DNA of 64,000 bases from the NCBI GenBank assembly GCA_900550285.1, contig URRW01000010.1, positions 5,582 to 69,581 of the forward strand, read 5' to 3'. Shown here in pieces: positions 7,089-20,066 of the stretch. Under the pieces are notes generated by a model. The model had not been told where the DNA came from and searched no databases. It worked only from the letters and a program-made list of their open reading frames with translations. This DNA is from an uncultured Lachnospiraceae bacterium (GTDB lineage: Bacteria > Bacillota > Clostridia > Lachnospirales > Lachnospiraceae). Positions within the stretch are counted from its first letter, which is position 1; every line of letters starts with the position of its first letter. Position numbers and translations under genes: made by a program.

Positions 7089-9206
7089 TTATTTCGCCTT
7101 TGCAGCGAGCACTTTCTCCTGAACATTCTTCGGCACCTGCTCGTACTTATCAAAGAACATGGAGTAGTTACCACGGCCCTGAGTCTTGGAACGCAGGTCT
7201 GTGGAGTAACCAAACATCTCTGCAAGCGGAACGAACGCTCTTACGATCTTACCGCCGCCGATGTCGTCCATACCTTCGATACGGCCGCGACGGGAGTTGA
7301 TGTCGCCGATAACGTCGCCCATGTACTCTTCAGGCATCGTAACCTCAACCTTCATGATAGGCTCAAGCAGAACCGGGTTGCCCTTCTGCATTGCTTCCTT
7401 GAATGCCATAGATCCGGCAATGTGGAATGCCATTTCGGAAGAGTCGACTTCATGGTAGGAACCGTCGAATACATTCGCATGTACGCCCAGTACCGGGAAG
7501 CCGCCCAGAATACCTGCTTTTGTAGCTTCTTCGATACCTTCGCCGATAGCAGGGATATACTCTTTCGGGATCGCACCGCCGACAACGGTGGACTCGAACT
7601 TGAATGTCTCCTCGCCGTTCGGATCCATAGGCTCGAATTTAACTTTACAGTGACCATACTGACCGCGGCCGCCGGACTGCTTCGCATACTTGCTGTCCAC
7701 ATCGACTGCCTTGGTGAAGGTCTCTTTGTAAGCAACCTGAGGAGCGCCTACGTTAGCCTCTACCTTGAACTCACGCAGCAAACGGTCTACGATGATCTCC
7801 AGATGAAGCTCGCCCATGCCGGCGATGATCGTCTGTCCTGTCTCCTGATCGGTGTGTGCGCGGAAGGTAGGATCTTCTTCTGCAAGCTTTGCAAGAGCGA
7901 TACCCATCTTGTCCTGACCAGCTTTGGTCTTGGGCTCGATTGCCAGCTCGATAACCGGCTCCGGGAACTCCATGGACTCTAAGATAACGGGATGCTGCTC
8001 GTCGCAGATCGTGTCGCCGGTGGTTGTAAACTTAAAGCCTACCGCAGCGGCAATGTCGCCTGCGTATACCTTGTCCAGCTCCATTCTCTTGTTTGCATGC
8101 ATCTGCAGGATACGTCCTACACGCTCTTTTTTATCTTTTGTCGCGTTCAGTACATAAGAACCGGAGTTCAGAGTACCGGAATAAACGCGGAAGTATGCCA
8201 GCTTACCAACGAAAGGATCCGTCATGATCTTGAACGCCAGAGCCGCGAAAGGCTCTTCGTCGGAAGAATGCTTCTCGATTTCGTTGCCCTCCAGGTCAAC
8301 GCCCTTGATTGCGGGGATGTCCAGCGGAGAAGGCATGTACTCTACGATCGCATCCAGAAGCTTCTGGATACCCTTGTTTCTGTATGCGGTACCGCAGCAT
8401 ACAGGAACTGCAGTACACTCGCAGGTTCCTTTTCTCAGAACCGCTTTCAGCTCTTCGTTAGAAGGCTCTTCGCCTTCCAGATAAGCCATCATCAGATCGT
8501 CATCCAGCTCGCAGATCTTCTCGACAAGCTCAGAACGATACAGTTCTGCATCATCCTGCATATCTTCCGGAATATCTGTAACTGTGATGTCTTCGCCCTT
8601 CTCATCATTATAGATGTAGGCCTTCATCTCGAACAGGTCGACGATTCCCTTGAATTCATCTTCCTTGCCGATCGGCAGCTGAATGCAGATTGCATTCTTG
8701 CCGAGGCGGGTCTTGATCTGCTCAACCGCGCCGAAGAAGTTTGCACCCAGAATGTCCATCTTGTTGATGAACGCCATACGGGGTACGTTATAGGTGTCAG
8801 CCTGACGCCATACGTTCTCAGACTGAGGCTCTACACCGCCCTTCGCGCAGAACACGCCAACGGCGCCGTCCAGTACGCGCAGGGAACGCTCAACCTCAAC
8901 AGTGAAGTCAACGTGTCCCGGAGTATCAATGATATTGATACGATACTCGGGTGTGCCGGGCTTTACTTCGCAGCTTGTCTGCGGAGTCCAGTGACAGGTG
9001 GTAGCAGCGGAAGTGATGGTAATACCTCTCTCCTGCTCCTGCTCCATCCAGTCCATGGTTGCAGTACCTTCATGAGTATCACCAATCTTATAGTTAACAC
9101 CGGTATAATAAAGGATACGCTCGGTGGTGGTTGTCTTACCAGCATCGATGTGCGCCATAATACCGATGTTTCTGGTTCTCTCTAAGGGATATTCTCTTCC
9201 AGCCAA
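7089..9206 (-). CDS. fusA: Elongation factor G
   Basis: A 705-residue translocation GTPase. The G domain starts with AHIDAGKTTTTERIL, with DTPGHVDF and NKMD downstream. Domain IV contains the conserved SGGRGQYGH segment near residue 510. Length and domain order match standard bacterial EF-G, not a TetO-like resistance paralogue. Genes rpsG upstream and tuf downstream give the standard str order. Confidence 0.99.
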   Translation of the reverse strand: MAGREYPLERTRNIGIMAHIDAGKTTTTERILYYTGVNYKIGDTHEGTATMDWMEQEQERGITITSAATTCHWTPQTSCEVKPGTPEYRINIIDTPGHVDFTVEVERSLRVLDGAVGVFCAKGGVEPQSENVWRQADTYNVPRMAFINKMDILGANFFGAVEQIKTRLGKNAICIQLPIGKEDEFKGIVDLFEMKAYIYNDEKGEDITVTDIPEDMQDDAELYRSELVEKICELDDDLMMAYLEGEEPSNEELKAVLRKGTCECTAVPVCCGTAYRNKGIQKLLDAIVEYMPSPLDIPAIKGVDLEGNEIEKHSSDEEPFAALAFKIMTDPFVGKLAYFRVYSGTLNSGSYVLNATKDKKERVGRILQMHANKRMELDKVYAGDIAAAVGFKFTTTGDTICDEQHPVILESMEFPEPVIELAIEPKTKAGQDKMGIALAKLAEEDPTFRAHTDQETGQTIIAGMGELHLEIIVDRLLREFKVEANVGAPQVAYKETFTKAVDVDSKYAKQSGGRGQYGHCKVKFEPMDPNGEETFKFESTVVGGAIPKEYIPAIGEGIEEATKAGILGGFPVLGVHANVFDGSYHEVDSSEMAFHIAGSMAFKEAMQKGNPVLLEPIMKVEVTMPEEYMGDVIGDINSRRGRIEGMDDIGGGKIVRAFVPLAEMFGYSTDLRSKTQGRGNYSMFFDKYEQVPKNVQEKVLAAKAK

Positions 9207-9268
9207 AGGTTTTTCCTCCTATTGAAATCAGCCAGATGCAGCGCAATGCCTTCTGCATTACAGATTCA

Positions 9269-9739
9269 TTAGAATCTGTAATGAGAGAATGCCTTGTTCG
9301 CTTCAGCCATCTTATGAACGTCTTCTTTTCTCTTCACGGAAGCGCCGGTGTTGTTGGCAGCATCCAGAATCTCGTTCGCCAGTCTTTCTTCCATGGTCTT
9401 CTCGCCTCTCTTGCGGGAGAACATGGTCAGCCAGCGCAGACCCAGAGCCTGACGTCTGTCAGCTCTTACCTCGATCGGCACCTGATAAGTAGCACCGCCG
9501 ATACGTCTTGCCTTAACTTCCAGAACAGGCATGATGTTGTTCATAGCCTCTTCAAAAACTTCCAGAGCCGGTTTGCCGGCTTTTTCTTCTACTCTGGCAA
9601 ATGCGCCGTATACAATCTTCTGGGCAACGCCTTTCTTACCATCAAGCATGATGTTGTTGATCAGCTTGGTTACCACTTTGTCGTTGTACAAAGGATCTGC
9701 CAATACATCTCTTTTCTGAATATGTCCTTTACGTGGCAC
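9269..9739 (-). CDS. rpsG: 30S ribosomal protein S7
   Basis: A 156-residue primary 16S rRNA-binding protein. A GTG start at 9739 is chosen because AAGGAGGG lies just upstream and the product then begins MPRKGHIQKRDVL, the family's usual N-terminus. An ATG seven codons earlier would place the ribosome site inside the gene. It ends KAFSHYRF. Confidence 0.97.
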   Translation of the reverse strand: MPRKGHIQKRDVLADPLYNDKVVTKLINNIMLDGKKGVAQKIVYGAFARVEEKAGKPALEVFEEAMNNIMPVLEVKARRIGGATYQVPIEVRADRRQALGLRWLTMFSRKRGEKTMEERLANEILDAANNTGASVKRKEDVHKMAEANKAFSHYRF

Positions 9740-9907
9740 GTTTCTTCCCTCCTTAATCATTTCAAATTAATTCATCGGTACTCACATGTGTCCTCTAATG
9801 TGTTCGTGCGGTATATCCATTCGCGAAAGCGAACTGCAGGGAAGCCCTGCATAAGAATTCCAACACTTAATTAGTTTCCGTTTGTGGTACTCTTACGTTA
9901 CCGCAGC

Positions 9908-10330
9908 TTATTTCTTAGCGGCTTTAGGTCTCTTAGCGCCGTATTTGGATCTAGCCTGACGTCTGTTTGCAACGCCTGCGGTATCCAGTGTACCTCTGAT
10001 GATGTGGTATCTGGTACCAGGTAAGTCCTTAACACGACCGCCTCTGATCAGAACAACGGAGTGCTCCTGCAGATTGTGTCCTTCACCGGGAATGTAGCTT
10101 GTTACTTCGATTCCGTTGGAAAGACGTACTCTGGCGATCTTTCTAAGAGCGGAGTTAGGCTTTTTAGGAGTCGCTGTCTTAACAGCTGTGCACACGCCTC
10201 TCTTCTGCGGGGAAGAGGTAGCAGTCGCCTTCTTGTGAAGGGAGTTGTACCCTTTCTGCAGAGCCGGTGCTGTAGACTTCTTTACAGATGTCTGACGTCC
10301 TTTTCTTACTAACTGGTTAAATGTTGGCAT
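9908..10330 (-). CDS. rpsL: 30S ribosomal protein S12
   Basis: A 140-residue decoding-site protein, first gene of the str operon. The start MPTFNQLVRKGRQ is typical. The streptomycin-relevant loops TPKKPNSALRK and RVKDLPGTRYH carry the normal lysines, so no target-site resistance change is visible. It is preceded by its own promoter downstream of rpoC. Confidence 0.98.
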   Translation of the reverse strand: MPTFNQLVRKGRQTSVKKSTAPALQKGYNSLHKKATATSSPQKRGVCTAVKTATPKKPNSALRKIARVRLSNGIEVTSYIPGEGHNLQEHSVVLIRGGRVKDLPGTRYHIIRGTLDTAGVANRRQARSKYGAKRPKAAKK

Positions 10331-10475
10331 TCTGTTTCACCTCCTGCGATACTTATCTCATGTTGCTTCTTCGGGCCAAGATACGCCCATCTGCCTTTCA
10401 GGGTTTCCCCTGTAAAAAAGAGATACTATATTTTTTTGCATCAAAATATAGGCATCCCCAAATGCAGACCTTATC

Positions 10476-10504
10476 AGTGTAAATGCTTTTAATTCATCTG
10501 TCAA
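10476..10504 (-). promoter_or_regulatory. str operon promoter
   Basis: On the minus strand, TTGACA (10504-10499) and TACACT (10481-10476) are spaced by 17 bases. It leaves a ~140 nt leader before rpsL, within which CAGGG/CCCTG can form a small stem. Confidence 0.7.
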
Positions 10505-10536
10505 GTATTTTTATCGCTTTTCCTGAAATTTATGCG

Positions 10537-10569
10537 GAATGCGGCAGGGTTCATCGCCCTGCCGCATTC
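10537..10569 (-). terminator. Hairpin after rpoC
   Basis: GAATGCGGCAGGG pairs perfectly with CCCTGCCGCATTC around a seven-base loop, about 35 bases past the rpoC stop. The following T tract is weak, so termination may be partial. Confidence 0.65.
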
Positions 10570-10602
10570 CTCTGCTGTACTGCCCTGCGGCAGAACAGTT
10601 CT

Positions 10603-14388
<3,786 letters not shown>

Positions 14389-14420
14389 CTTGGCACTCCT
14401 TTACATGTTCACGATTCGGC

Positions 14421-17400
14421 TTACTCTTCGTCGAAAGATTCCTCAAATCCGTCATCCAGACTGTCGCCGCCGAAATCATCCGCATCCTCTGCGCTGATAA
14501 GTTCTTCTTTTTCAGCGTCAAATTCCTGCTTCTGATAACCCAGCTTGCCCAGATTTTCTTCTTCATGGTAGTTGTAGCCCTTGGAATCTCCCTCCATCTC
14601 ATAGCGGTAATCCGTATCGCTGTAATCGACAGTTTCCATGATCTCAACTTCTGTATTGTCATCGCGCAGCACTCTTACATCCAGACCCAGGGACTGCAGC
14701 TCCTTTAAGAGCACCTTAAAGGACTCCGGAATACCGGGTTCAGGGATGTTGTCGCCCTTGATGATGGCTTCGTATGTCTTCACACGGCCAACCACATCGT
14801 CGGACTTCACGGTTAGGATCTCCTGCAGCGTGTATGCAGCGCCGTAAGCCTCCAGTGCCCAAACCTCCATCTCACCGAAACGCTGACCGCCGAACTGAGC
14901 TTTACCGCCCAGAGGCTGCTGTGTTACGAGAGAGTAAGGACCTGTGGAACGGGCATGGATCTTATCGTCAACCAGATGATGCAGCTTCAGGTAATGCATG
15001 TGTCCGATCGTAACCGGGCTGTCAAAATACTCGCCGGTACGTCCGTCTCTTAAGCGCACCTTACCTTCCTTGGAGATCGGGACGCCCTTCCACAGCTCTC
15101 TGTGAGCGCGGTTTTCATACAGGTAGTCCAGAACGTCCGGATGAAGTTCCTCGCCGTGCTTTTCCTTAAACTCATCCCATTCAAGGTTGACATAATCATT
15201 TGCAAGCTCCAGCGTATCCTGAATATCATTCTCGTTTGCGCCGTTAAAGATCGGAGTCGCAACGTTGAAGCCCAGAGCCTTTGCAGCAAGGGAAAGATGG
15301 ATCTCCAGGACCTGACCGATATTCATACGGGAAGGCACGCCCAGAGGGTTCAGCACGATGTCCAGCGGACGTCCGTTGGGCAGGTAAGGCATATCCTCAA
15401 CCGGCAGCACGCGGGAAACGACACCCTTGTTACCGTGACGGCCTGCCATCTTATCGCCGACGGAAATCTTTCTCTTCTGCGCAATATAAATGCGGACAGC
15501 CTGATTTACACCGGGAGACAGCTCGTCGCCGTTCTCTCTCGTAAATACCTTGGCATCCACGATAATACCATATTCGCCGTGAGGCACTTTCAGGGAAGTA
15601 TCTCTTACCTCACGCGCCTTCTCACCGAAGATCGCGCGCAGCAGACGCTCTTCCGCAGTCAGCTCCGTCTCTCCCTTGGGAGTTACCTTGCCGACCAGAA
15701 TATCTCCGGCACGGACCTCTGCGCCGACGCGGATGATACCTCTGTCATCCAGATCCTTAAGCGCTTCGTCGCCGACACCGGGCACGTCTCTTGTGATCTC
15801 TTCCGGCCCGAGCTTGGTATCACGGGCTTCTGCCTCATATTCTTCAATGTGGATGGATGTATACACATCATCCATAACAAGGCGCTCACTCAAAAGAACC
15901 GCGTCCTCGTAGTTGTAGCCTTCCCATGTCATAAAGCCGATCAGCGGGTTCTTGCCCAGAGCCAGTTCGCCTTCGGATGTGGAAGGTCCGTCCGCGATCA
16001 CCTGTCCCGCCTCTACATGGTTGCCCTTAAATACGATCGGGCGCTGGTTGTAGCAGTTGGACTGGTTGCTTCGTGAAAACTTGGTCAGGCGATATTCCAT
16101 CTTCTCGCCATCATCGCAGGTCATGCGGATCAGGTTGGAGGAAACATGGTCGATCGTGCCGGCTTTTTTTGCCACAACGCATACGCCGGAGTCAACCGCC
16201 GCCTTTACCTCGATGCCCGTACCTACAACGGGCGCGTCGGTCGTCAGAAGCGGCACAGCCTGACGCTGCATGTTGGAACCCATCAGCGCGCGGTTTGCGT
16301 CGTCGTTCTGCAGGAACGGGATCAGCGCCGTCGCCACAGAGAATACCATCTGAGGGGATACGTCCATGTACTCGAACACCGTCTTGGGATATTCGGATGT
16401 CTCATCCAGATAACGTCCGGAAACGTTGGGATGGATAAAGTAGCCGTTCTCATCCAGCTCGGAGTTCGCCTGCGCCACATGGTAGTTGTCCTCTTCGTCC
16501 GCAGTCATGTACACAACCTCGTTGGTCACGCGCGGATTTGCCGGATCTGTCTTGTCGATCTTACGGTAAGGCGCTTCAATAAAGCCGTACTCGTTGATCT
16601 TTGCATAGCTTGCCAGAGAGTTGATCAGACCGATGTTGGGACCCTCGGGCGTCTCGATCGGGCACATTCTTCCGTAATGGGAATAATGTACGTCGCGGAC
16701 CTCGAATCCGGCACGGTCACGGGACAGACCGCCGGGACCCAGTGCGGACAGACGGCGCTTATGCGTCAGCTCGCCCAGCGGGTTGTTCTGATCCATGAAC
16801 TGGGACAGCTGGGAGGAACCGAAGAATTCCTTTACAGCAGCCTGCACCGGCTTGATGTTGATCAGAGACTGCGGGGAAATATCCTCCGCGTCGTGAGTCG
16901 TCATACGCTCGCGGACTACTCTTTCCAGTCTGGAAAGACCGATGCGGTACTGGTTCTGCAAAAGCTCGCCGACCGCACGGATACGACGGTTGCCCAGATG
17001 GTCGATGTCGTCCTCGTTGCCTACGCCGTATTCCAAATGGATGTTATAGTTGATGGAAGCGATGATGTCTTCCTTTGTAATATGCTTCGGAACAAGCTCA
17101 TGTACATTCCGGCTGATGGCTTCTGCAAGCTCTTCCGGATTATCGGAGTACTGCTCCAGAATCGGAGCCAGCGCAGGATAGTAAACCATCTCCGTGATGC
17201 CCAGTTCCTTCGGATCGCAGTCCACATAATGGGTCAGGTCTACCATCATGTTGGACAGAACCTTGACCTTTTTCTCCTCTGTCTGTACATATACATAAGG
17301 AACAGCGCTGTTCTGGATCAGGTCAGCCAGCTCCAGCGTTACGTTCGTACCGGCAGCTGCCAAAACCTCGCCCGTAGACGTATCGATTACGTCCTCCGCC

Positions 17401-18287
17401 AGCTCGTGACCGCGGATACGGCTGCGCAGCGCCAGCTTCTTATTGAATTTGTAACGTCCTACTTTTGCAAGGTCGTATCTTCTGGGATCGAAGAACATTG
17501 CGTTGATCAGGCTCTCTGCGCTCTCAACGCTTAACGGCTCGCCCGGACGGATTTTTTTGTATAACTCTAACAGACCCTCCTGATAGCTCTCAGAAGTGTC
17601 CTTTGAAAAGCTCGCTTCGATCTTGGGCTCGTCGCCGAATACCTCGCGGATCTCCTCGTTGGTTCCAAGTCCCAGCGCACGAAGCAGGACAGTGATCGGC
17701 ACCTTTCTGGTACGGTCCACGCGCACATAAAATACGTCGTTGGAATCCGTCTCATACTCCAGCCATGCACCTCTGTTCGGAATTACCGTACAGGAGTACA
17801 GCCGCTTACCGATCTTATCGTGACCGATGCCGTAATAGATGCCGGGGGAACGCACCAACTGGCTGACAATAACACGTTCCGCGCCGTTGATCACGAAAGT
17901 GCCTGTCTCAGTCATCAACGGCAGATCGCCCATGAAGATCTCATGCTCGCTGATCTCTTCCTTTTCCTTATTATAAAGGCGTACCTTGACTTTCAGAGGA
18001 GCCGCATATGTCGCATCTCTCTCCTTGCACTTCTCAATAGAATACTTAACGTCATCCTCGCACAGCTCGAAGTCCACAAATTCCAGACTCAAGTGTCCGC
18101 TGTAATCGGAAATCGGAGAAATATCGTCGAACACCTCTTTGAGTCCTTCTTCCAGGAACCACTTATAGGAATTCTTCTGAATCTCTATAAGATTGGGCAT
18201 TTCCAATACTTCTTTCCGACGTGCATAACTCATACGCATGTTCTTGCCTGTGGCAGTCGGACGTATTCTGTTTTTTTCCATTGACAC
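14421..18287 (-). CDS. rpoB: RNA polymerase beta subunit
   Basis: 1288 residues. The rifampicin-pocket segment (SSQLSQFMDQNNPLGELTHK, then RRLSALGPGGLSRDRAG) is wild-type at the Asp, His and Ser positions usually altered in resistance. The conserved KMAGRHGNKGV and KLHHLVDDKIHARSTGPYS segments are present. It has an acidic tail ending LDDGFEESFDEE. The gene starts ~150 bases after the large inverted repeat that separates it from rplL. Confidence 0.99.
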   Translation of the reverse strand: MSMEKNRIRPTATGKNMRMSYARRKEVLEMPNLIEIQKNSYKWFLEEGLKEVFDDISPISDYSGHLSLEFVDFELCEDDVKYSIEKCKERDATYAAPLKVKVRLYNKEKEEISEHEIFMGDLPLMTETGTFVINGAERVIVSQLVRSPGIYYGIGHDKIGKRLYSCTVIPNRGAWLEYETDSNDVFYVRVDRTRKVPITVLLRALGLGTNEEIREVFGDEPKIEASFSKDTSESYQEGLLELYKKIRPGEPLSVESAESLINAMFFDPRRYDLAKVGRYKFNKKLALRSRIRGHELAEDVIDTSTGEVLAAAGTNVTLELADLIQNSAVPYVYVQTEEKKVKVLSNMMVDLTHYVDCDPKELGITEMVYYPALAPILEQYSDNPEELAEAISRNVHELVPKHITKEDIIASINYNIHLEYGVGNEDDIDHLGNRRIRAVGELLQNQYRIGLSRLERVVRERMTTHDAEDISPQSLINIKPVQAAVKEFFGSSQLSQFMDQNNPLGELTHKRRLSALGPGGLSRDRAGFEVRDVHYSHYGRMCPIETPEGPNIGLINSLASYAKINEYGFIEAPYRKIDKTDPANPRVTNEVVYMTADEEDNYHVAQANSELDENGYFIHPNVSGRYLDETSEYPKTVFEYMDVSPQMVFSVATALIPFLQNDDANRALMGSNMQRQAVPLLTTDAPVVGTGIEVKAAVDSGVCVVAKKAGTIDHVSSNLIRMTCDDGEKMEYRLTKFSRSNQSNCYNQRPIVFKGNHVEAGQVIADGPSTSEGELALGKNPLIGFMTWEGYNYEDAVLLSERLVMDDVYTSIHIEEYEAEARDTKLGPEEITRDVPGVGDEALKDLDDRGIIRVGAEVRAGDILVGKVTPKGETELTAEERLLRAIFGEKAREVRDTSLKVPHGEYGIIVDAKVFTRENGDELSPGVNQAVRIYIAQKRKISVGDKMAGRHGNKGVVSRVLPVEDMPYLPNGRPLDIVLNPLGVPSRMNIGQVLEIHLSLAAKALGFNVATPIFNGANENDIQDTLELANDYVNLEWDEFKEKHGEELHPDVLDYLYENRAHRELWKGVPISKEGKVRLRDGRTGEYFDSPVTIGHMHYLKLHHLVDDKIHARSTGPYSLVTQQPLGGKAQFGGQRFGEMEVWALEAYGAAYTLQEILTVKSDDVVGRVKTYEAIIKGDNIPEPGIPESFKVLLKELQSLGLDVRVLRDDNTEVEIMETVDYSDTDYRYEMEGDSKGYNYHEEENLGKLGYQKQEFDAEKEELISAEDADDFGGDSLDDGFEESFDEE

Positions 18288-18434
18288 TTCACCCCGTTCT
18301 TATAATTGATTTCTTTGACTATTACTATTCGGTATTACACTTATAAAATGGCATACTCTAACACAATAGTGCACACTACAATCTAACACAACCCATGCGC
18401 AAAGTCAACAGGTATTTTGATATTTTTTCAAAAA

Positions 18435-18727
18435 GGATGTCGGCATCCATCCTTTCGCCAGCGCCTGCCCGCGCCCGGACGAGGTCTGCCTCAGACTCCG
18501 TTCTCGCTTATGGAGAATTTGTGACAAACGGTACAGGATATGTCCGATGCGCATGATGTCCGGTCAAACTCGCACGGCTTACGCCATGCTCAGACAAGTC
18601 CCGGACATCACGCCGGACAATTCTGTACCGTCTGCAAATTCTCCTTCGCTCGCAAGTCGTCTGAGGCAGACCTCGTCCGGACGCGGGCAGGCGCTGGCGA
18701 AGGGACGGATGCCGGCACAACCTTTGC
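18435..18727 (-). repeat. Large imperfect inverted repeat in the rplL-rpoB spacer
   Basis: Two arms of about 125 bases (18435-18563 and 18601-18727) are imperfect reverse complements around a 37-base centre. Perfect blocks include TCGCCAGCGCCTGCCCGCG, the block from CCGGACGAGG to CCTCAGAC (22 bases), GGAGAATTTG and GATGTCCGG/CCGGACATC. Transcribed from the rplJ promoter it would form a ~290 nt rod-like hairpin. E. coli has an RNase III site in the same spacer, so RNA processing is a plausible role. No convincing gene lies in it. Confidence 0.85.
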
Positions 18728-18734
18728 AAAAAGG

Positions 18735-18762
18735 AAAGGCGTCCGCATCTGCGAACGCCTTT
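18735..18762 (-). terminator. rplL-rpoB attenuator
   Basis: AAAGGCG (18735-18741) pairs with CGCCTTT (18756-18762), extended inward by CGCA/TGCG, just after rplL. Minus-strand transcripts then run through a pyrimidine-rich TTTCCTTTTT. It probably lowers rpoBC relative to L10-L7/L12. Confidence 0.75.
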
Positions 18763-18784
18763 GTTGGTAAGATATTGGCTGAAA

Positions 18785-19159
18785 TTATTTCAGTGTAACC
18801 TTTGCGCCTTCAGCATCCAGCTTCTTCTGGATGTCTTCAGCTTCTTCCTTGGAAACGCCTTCCTTCAGAACCTTCGGAGCGCCGTCTACAACTTCCTTCG
18901 CTTCCTTCAGGCCCAGACCGGTTACTTCACGAACTACTTTGATAACCTTAACTTTGTTAGGGCCAACCTCTGTCAGCTCTACGTCGAACTCGGTCTTCTC
19001 CTCTGCTGCTGCAGCCTCGCCGCCAGCTGCTGCTACAACAACGCCAGCTGCTGCGGATACGCCGAACTCCTCTTCGCAAGCCTTTACCAGATCATTTAAC
19101 TCTAATACGGTCATCTCTTTGATTGCATCGATAAATTCCTGAGCGGTTAATTTTGCCAT
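18785..19159 (-). CDS. rplL: 50S ribosomal protein L7/L12
   Basis: A 124-residue stalk protein that recruits translation GTPases. It has an N-terminal dimerisation helix (LTAQEFIDAIKEMTVLELND), an Ala/Gly-rich hinge (~45-60) and the C-terminal domain with VKVIKVVREVTGLGLKEAKE. Length is normal. Confidence 0.98.
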   Translation of the reverse strand: MAKLTAQEFIDAIKEMTVLELNDLVKACEEEFGVSAAAGVVVAAAGGEAAAAEEKTEFDVELTEVGPNKVKVIKVVREVTGLGLKEAKEVVDGAPKVLKEGVSKEEAEDIQKKLDAEGAKVTLK

Positions 19160-19240
19160 TTTTATTTACCTCCGTTTTTTTATGATTCGTGTCTGCGCTG
19201 TCTTATGCAGCGCCCTCTTCTCTCTGATTGGTGAGAAAAA

Positions 19241-19774
19241 TTATTCTGCAGCAGGTGCTTCTTCTGCAGGAGCTGCTTCGCAGTTTGCCGCGCCGCCTTT
19301 CTCTGCGATCTGATTCAGAACGCGAGCCATGTTTGCGATCGGGGACTGCATGCTGCCCAGCAATCTGGAAATAAGAGCTTCTCTTCCGGGAATCTTCGCG
19401 ATTTCCATGATGCCGGCTGCATCGTATGCATTGCCTTCTACAACGCCGCCCTTGATCTCCAGCTTATCTGCTGTCTTTGCAAAGTTAGCCAGTTCTCTTG
19501 CGGGAGCTGTTGCGTCTGTGGTAGAGATTGCGATTGCGCTGGGGCCTTCCAGATACGGAGCCAGTGCCTCGAAATCTGTACCCTTGAACGCAAAGTTCAT
19601 CATTGTGTTTTTGTACACCTTGTAAGTGATGCCAGCGCTGCGGAGCTGTTTACGAAGAGCGGTATCCTGCTCAACGGTCAGACCGCGGTAATCTACCAGT
19701 ACGACAGACTGCGCGTCCTTGACTGCTTCGGAGATCTCTGCAACTACAGGTGCTTTCAGTTCAACTTTTGCCAT
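19241..19774 (-). CDS. rplJ: 50S ribosomal protein L10
   Basis: A 177-residue stalk base protein that anchors L7/L12 and represses its own operon by binding the leader RNA. The N-terminal rRNA-binding part includes VVLVDYRGLTVEQ and TYKVYKNTMM. The C-terminal Ala/Glu-rich tail (EAAPAEEAPAAE) is usual for the group. The first gene after the L10 leader. Confidence 0.97.
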   Translation of the reverse strand: MAKVELKAPVVAEISEAVKDAQSVVLVDYRGLTVEQDTALRKQLRSAGITYKVYKNTMMNFAFKGTDFEALAPYLEGPSAIAISTTDATAPARELANFAKTADKLEIKGGVVEGNAYDAAGIMEIAKIPGREALISRLLGSMQSPIANMARVLNQIAEKGGAANCEAAPAEEAPAAE

Positions 19775-19841
19775 TTTCTTACCTCCTTTTAGATTCTTTT
19801 GCCGAATAAAAGAGGATTTATGTGCACCGTATCCGGATACA

Positions 19842-19873
19842 TAAAAAACCTCCCTGCAAGAAGACAGAGAGGT
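19842..19873 (-). terminator. Attenuator terminator in the rplJ leader
   Basis: ACCTCCCTGCA pairs with the facing AGAGAGGT arm, and on the minus strand a run of six T follows. Its position between the L10-binding element and rplJ implies premature termination as one level of control. Confidence 0.75.
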
Positions 19874-19966
19874 GATAAATTCAAATCCTTTTCACTCCTC
19901 GGCAGGCGCTTCTTCTTACACCGGTCATCCGGTACCTGCTGTCTTCGGCATGGTCTTTAAGACCTT
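19874..19966 (-). promoter_or_regulatory. Ribosomal protein L10 leader
   Basis: On the minus strand the RNA carries the conserved L10-leader blocks: AAGGTCTTAAAGACCATGCC, GAAGACAGCAGGTACCGG and CGCCTGCCGAGGAG. This is the kink-turn element bound by L10(L12)4 for feedback control. Confidence 0.85.
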
Positions 19967-19970
19967 AGAT

Positions 19971-20000
19971 AACATAGCATACCGCGCGCACAGTTGTCAA
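19971..20000 (-). promoter_or_regulatory. rplJL-rpoBC promoter
   Basis: On the minus strand, TTGACA (20000-19995) and TATGTT (19976-19971) are 18 bases apart, immediately before the L10 leader. The operon therefore does not depend on read-through from rplKA. Confidence 0.75.
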
Positions 20001-20066
20001 GCGGTTTTTTGACTTTTTTATAAAATACCCCGTCAGCGCTTTCCCGCCGCCGCGCAGCTCCTTTTT

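Noticed and set aside
18508..18798. Small open frames on both strands inside the rplL-rpoB inverted repeat
   Set aside because: They follow the hairpin arms, lack ribosome sites and give no recognisable protein. The region is better explained as RNA structure.
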